A DNA stretch of 64,000 bases from Sphingobacterium chungjuense (GTDB taxonomy: Bacteria > Bacteroidota > Bacteroidia > Sphingobacteriales > Sphingobacteriaceae), in contig NZ_WLYS01000004.1 of NCBI RefSeq assembly GCF_011316935.1, positions 62,001 through 126,000 on the forward strand. The letters are read 5' to 3'. The position numbers and the translations under genes are program-made. The notes under the pieces are model-generated. The model saw nothing but the letters and a program-made list of their open reading frames with translations, was not told where the DNA came from and did not search any database. Below, piece by piece: positions 60,787-64,000 of this stretch (the stretch's first letter is position 1; every line of letters starts with the position of its first letter).

Positions 60787-63048
60787 CTATTTGAATTTGC
60801 TAGCAAGCTGCGCCAGTTTCGCCGCCATATCACCGCCATTTGCATCTTGCTTTTTGTTATTATCTGATCTTTTTTCGCGTTTCTCTGGTTGGCGCTCTGG
60901 GCGATCTTGCCGCTTGCGGAGTTGCGTTTCACCACTTTTCATGGATAGGCTTATGCGATTGCGCTGCTCGTCTACCTCAATCACGGTCACTTCTACTTTT
61001 TGCTGCACCTTCACCACCTCGCGTGGATCTTGCACATAGCGATCTGCTAACTGACTAAGATGTACCATGCCATCTTGATGTACGCCAATATCTACAAATG
61101 CACCAAAATTGGTAATGTTGGTCACGATTCCCGGAAGTCGCATGCCCACGCGCAGATCTTTCACGCTGTTGACACCATCGGTAAAAGAAAATTGCTCAAA
61201 CTGATCGCGCGGATCTAATCCCGGTTTTGCCAATTCGGCCAAAATATCGTGCAATGTTGGCAATCCCACTTCTTCCGATACGTAGCGTTTCGGATCGATT
61301 TGTTGCCGCAATTGCTCATCGCGCAATAAATCTTGCACGGTAGCTTTTAAATCTTTTGCCATCGATTCGACAAGCGCGTAACGCTCCGGGTGAACAGCCG
61401 AAGCATCCAAGGGATGTTTTGCATCGCGAATCCGTAAAAAGGCGGCAGATTGCTCGTAAGCTTTTGCGCCCAATCGAGGTACTTTCTTCAATTCTTTTCG
61501 TGAAGAAAATGGTCCATTTTCTTGCCGATAATTCACAATTTGCTGTGCCAATCCTGGCCCTAAACCAGATACATAAGCCAAGATTTGTTTCGAAGCGGTA
61601 TTTAGCTCCACTCCCACCGCGTTCACACAAGAAACCACCGTATCGTCTAATGCACCTTGCAATTTATTTTGATCTACGTCGTGCTGATATTGTCCTACGC
61701 CAATAGATTTTGGATCAATTTTCACCAGCTCAGCGAGTGGATCCATTAGCCTCCGGCCAATAGAAACTGCACCACGTACGGTAATATCTTGATCGGGAAA
61801 CTCATCGCGTGCTACTTCGGAGGCTGAATAAATGGATGCACCACTTTCGTTCACCATCACAATTGGAATCGTAAGCGAAAGCTTACGAACAAATGCTTCT
61901 GTTTCTCGCCCAGCCGTACCATTGCCAATGGCTATCGCTCCTACATCGTATTTAGAAACCAAATGCTTGATTGTCTTTTGCGCTTCGGCTTCGCCACCTG
62001 CGCCGTTGTGTGGGAAGATGGCGGTATTTCCTAAAAGACTGCCCTGCGCATTGAGCACAACAGTTTTACATCCTGTGCGAAACCCGGGATCGATAGCGAG
62101 CAATGAAACCGCTCCTAAAGGAGCAGCCAAAAGCAATTGGCGGACATTCTCTGCAAAAACCTTAATTGCTTCTTCATCTGCTTTTTGCCTAGTCAGTACG
62201 CGCATCTCCGTTTCCATGGAAGGTTTCAGCAAGCGCTTGTAGCTATCTTGCACGGCCAACTGAAGCTGAGCAGCTACTTCGCCAACAGATCTAATGTATC
62301 GTTTTTCGATCTGTGGTAACACATCCACTTCTTCTACAGCAATATCTAAGTTGAGCAGTTCTTCTTTCTCTCCACGACGCATAGCTAAGACACGATGCGA
62401 AGGTGCGTCCTTGATGAATTCGGACCATTCAAAATAATCTCTAAATTTCTGCGCACTCGCTTCTTTGCCTGCAACGACTCGACATACAAATTTCCCTTTT
62501 TTCTCCAGCACACGACGTACGGTATTGCGTACCTCGGCATCTTCATTGATAATCTCTGCGACGATGTCACGAGCACCAGCTAATGCTTGTTCAACCGATT
62601 CCACTCCTTTGTCGGCATCTACAAAAGCTTCTGCTTTGGGCTGTAGTTGACGAATATCCTGCGCTAATAATAGCTCAGCTAATGGTAACAAACCTTTTTC
62701 TCTAGCGATTGAAGCACGTGTTTTGCGCTTGGGTTTGTATGGCAGGTAAATATCTTCTAAAGCCGACATCGTTGCTACCGCTCGAATCTGCAATTCAAGC
62801 TCTGCGGTTAGCTTTCCCTGTTCGGTGATCGACTTTAGTACCGCTTCTTTCCGCTTATCTAGATCACGCAATTGTTGTATGCGATCGCGGATCGCAGCTA
62901 CTTGCACTTCGTCTAGACTGCCTGTCATTTCCTTGCGGTATCTGGCTATAAAGGGAATTGTAGCTCCTTCATCCAACAGCTGGATGGTGGTTTGCACTTG
63001 CTTTGTATGGATATTCAGCTCTTTCGCTATACTATTTTCGGAAGACAT
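60787..63048 (-). CDS. tex: Tex family RNA-binding transcription accessory protein
   Basis: A 753-residue protein with the full Tex order. The N-terminal helical part has 'ATIPFIARYRKEMTGSLDEV', then comes a YqgF/RNase H-like domain ('LLAIDPGFRTGCKTVVLN', about 318-335), helix-hairpin-helix motifs ('ILAYVSGLGPGLAQQIVNYR' and 'RKELKKVPRLGAKAYEQSA'), and a C-terminal S1 domain ('GMRLPGIVTNITNFGAFVDI', then 'DGMVHLSQLADRYVQDP'). A charged tail follows. Tex binds nucleic acid and affects transcription and rRNA metabolism in several bacteria. A 95-residue gene follows 20 bases later. Confidence 0.96.
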   Translation of the reverse strand: MSSENSIAKELNIHTKQVQTTIQLLDEGATIPFIARYRKEMTGSLDEVQVAAIRDRIQQLRDLDKRKEAVLKSITEQGKLTAELELQIRAVATMSALEDIYLPYKPKRKTRASIAREKGLLPLAELLLAQDIRQLQPKAEAFVDADKGVESVEQALAGARDIVAEIINEDAEVRNTVRRVLEKKGKFVCRVVAGKEASAQKFRDYFEWSEFIKDAPSHRVLAMRRGEKEELLNLDIAVEEVDVLPQIEKRYIRSVGEVAAQLQLAVQDSYKRLLKPSMETEMRVLTRQKADEEAIKVFAENVRQLLLAAPLGAVSLLAIDPGFRTGCKTVVLNAQGSLLGNTAIFPHNGAGGEAEAQKTIKHLVSKYDVGAIAIGNGTAGRETEAFVRKLSLTIPIVMVNESGASIYSASEVARDEFPDQDITVRGAVSIGRRLMDPLAELVKIDPKSIGVGQYQHDVDQNKLQGALDDTVVSCVNAVGVELNTASKQILAYVSGLGPGLAQQIVNYRQENGPFSSRKELKKVPRLGAKAYEQSAAFLRIRDAKHPLDASAVHPERYALVESMAKDLKATVQDLLRDEQLRQQIDPKRYVSEEVGLPTLHDILAELAKPGLDPRDQFEQFSFTDGVNSVKDLRVGMRLPGIVTNITNFGAFVDIGVHQDGMVHLSQLADRYVQDPREVVKVQQKVEVTVIEVDEQRNRISLSMKSGETQLRKRQDRPERQPEKREKRSDNNKKQDANGGDMAAKLAQLASKFK

Positions 63049-63156
63049 CGTAATGAGTAGGTATTTTGTTTAGCAAAAAATCCGATTAAGACAGAGCAAC
63101 GCTCGGCCAGTAACCGGATAATTTCTTTATAATATTGTTAAAAAAAGGGCGTATTT

Positions 63157-63588
63157 CTAGGCTTCTTTAGTAGCCGAAGTTTCACTATCATCTGTAGACG
63201 GCGTTGCCAATGGCACATCTGCTACCGTATTATTCGGATTATGTTGATGTGTTCCGGCAGGTGTTGTGAACTGAGGGACGGTTGATGTTGGTTTCGGTTC
63301 TTCTGCATGGGCACGCATTTGCTCAGACATCGATGCTGCTGTTGGAGCTGCTGTAGCCACTGGACTTTTTTTAGGTTCTTCTACTTCCACATCAAGGTCT
63401 TTCTCAAAACTATTGATCTGATCGGATAATTCTCGTTTGATGCCGTCAGACGCATCTTTGAATTCGCGAATTCCTCTTCCCAAACCACGCGCCAATTCTG
63501 GCAATTTCTTTCCTCCAAACAGAAAAAGGATAACAATGATGATTAACATCATTTCCTGTGTTCCGATATTTAAAAACGCTAAATTCAT
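63157..63588 (-). CDS. tatA: Sec-independent protein translocase protein TatA/TatE
   Basis: A 143-residue Tat component. It begins with a short N-terminal helix ('MLIIIVILFLFGGKKLPELA'), whose Phe-Gly after the hydrophobic part is the family signature, followed by the amphipathic helix 'RGLGRGIREFKDASDGIKRE'. The tail (about 60-143) is long, Pro/Thr/Ala-rich and presumably disordered, which is longer than in Escherichia coli TatA but common in this group. It forms the pore of the twin-arginine pathway for folded proteins. It lies upstream of tex on the same strand, 108 bases apart. Confidence 0.9.
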   Translation of the reverse strand: MNLAFLNIGTQEMMLIIIVILFLFGGKKLPELARGLGRGIREFKDASDGIKRELSDQINSFEKDLDVEVEEPKKSPVATAAPTAASMSEQMRAHAEEPKPTSTVPQFTTPAGTHQHNPNNTVADVPLATPSTDDSETSATKEA

Positions 63589-63740
63589 GTCTTTGATATC
63601 AATTATTAATACTGCTAATGTACATAAAAGTTCAGAATTAAGCAGACAAATCCATGTAAAGATCTTGTAGGCATCGGGTGTGCAAAAGATAATACGTGGA
63701 TTTCCGCGCTTCTATTTACCTTTGGCCATATTTGTTTCAC

Positions 63741-64000
63741 ATGTTCGCTTCCATACGAAAAGATAAGGCTTTTTACATTAGTACGATGGCGCTTGCAGCA
63801 CCGATCGTTGTATCCCAATTGGGGCATACCATGGTACATACTGCCGATACAATCATTGTCGGACAATTCGCAGGTCGCATACCTTTAGCGGCCGTTTCGC
63901 TCGTGCATGCCGTATTCATGGTTGTGCTAGTTATTGGTTTGGGTATTGCGTACGGTATTACACCGCTCATCGCACAGTATAATGGTAAATCCGATTTTAA
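63741..64000 (+). CDS. MATE family efflux transporter, N-terminal part (3' end outside window)
   Basis: The frame starts at ATG 63741 and stays open to the window edge, so about 86 residues are visible. They match a NorM-type multidrug and toxin extrusion protein: 'MALAAPIVVSQLGHTMVHTA' in helix 1, then 'DTIIVGQFAGRIPLAAVSLV' with the typical G-x-x-x-x-L-A-A pattern, and 'GLGIAYGITPLIAQYNGKSD' at the end. A TACCTTTG -7 box (63717-63724) lies 16 bases before the ATG. The substrate and full length cannot be seen. Confidence 0.85.
   Translation, partial: MFASIRKDKAFYISTMALAAPIVVSQLGHTMVHTADTIIVGQFAGRIPLAAVSLVHAVFMVVLVIGLGIAYGITPLIAQYNGKSDF

Overview
The window is an ordinary-looking stretch of a Bacteroidota chromosome, most likely Sphingobacteriaceae (Sphingobacterium/Pedobacter-like). 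The evidence is Bacteroidota-type promoters (TTTG or TTG, then 19-20 bases, then TAnnTTTG) at several genes, near absence of Shine-Dalgarno sites, Bacteroidota-specific families (BT_3928-like DoxX protein, DUF1599, DUF1080 lipoprotein, TIG lipoprotein, TonB-domain anti-sigma-like protein), and sparse intergenic DNA with strong hairpin terminators. I assign the genus by inference only. There is one tRNA, tRNA-Leu(UAG). I see no rRNA, CRISPR array, insertion sequence, prophage or integration site.

Layout. 1-16 kb is mainly housekeeping: the 3' end of valS, a 43-residue membrane microprotein, rlmH, sppA, folK with an overlapping HPt-domain gene, pssA, rho, an MFS sugar carrier next to a GlcNAc-kinase-like gene, a UPF0173 hydrolase, YbaB, two unknowns, tdk, tRNA-Leu, tig and a GNAT. 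15-26.5 kb has a lactonase, a small secreted protein, a long-chain acyl-CoA ligase, a YihY membrane protein, an 867-residue PEP-synthase/rifampin-phosphotransferase-like protein that has lost its phospho-histidine, a two-domain secreted protein, cysE-cysM, and a DUF3037/HipA-like kinase pair. 26.6-38.6 kb has a duplicated DUF1599 protein, a DoxX-like protein, aroK, a beta-barrel protein, an acyl-CoA:acid CoA-transferase, an AraC regulator with a DUF1080 lipoprotein, rpsT, a TrmH-like methyltransferase, sucD, a metallophosphoesterase, an MFS carrier and a GNAT.

38.7-47.4 kb is the main accessory region. On the minus strand is an outer-membrane beta-barrel gene plus a TIG lipoprotein. Diverging from it is a tightly coupled five-gene operon: ethanolamine-type permease, glutamine-synthetase-like gamma-glutamyl-amine ligase, iron alcohol dehydrogenase, class-I gamma-glutamyl hydrolase and aldehyde dehydrogenase. 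Together they read as a microcompartment-free route for an amino alcohol: import, gamma-glutamylation, oxidation of the alcohol to the acid, then release of glutamate and an amino acid (ethanolamine to glycine would fit).

47.4-64 kb returns to core genes: thrS-infC-rpmI-rplT (infC starts with TTG), a YnfA-like protein, a VWA protein facing an ECF sigma/anti-sigma-like pair, tsaD, tamB (with no ordinary start codon at its expected N-terminus), a small conserved protein, tex, tatA and the 5' part of a MATE exporter that runs off the window.
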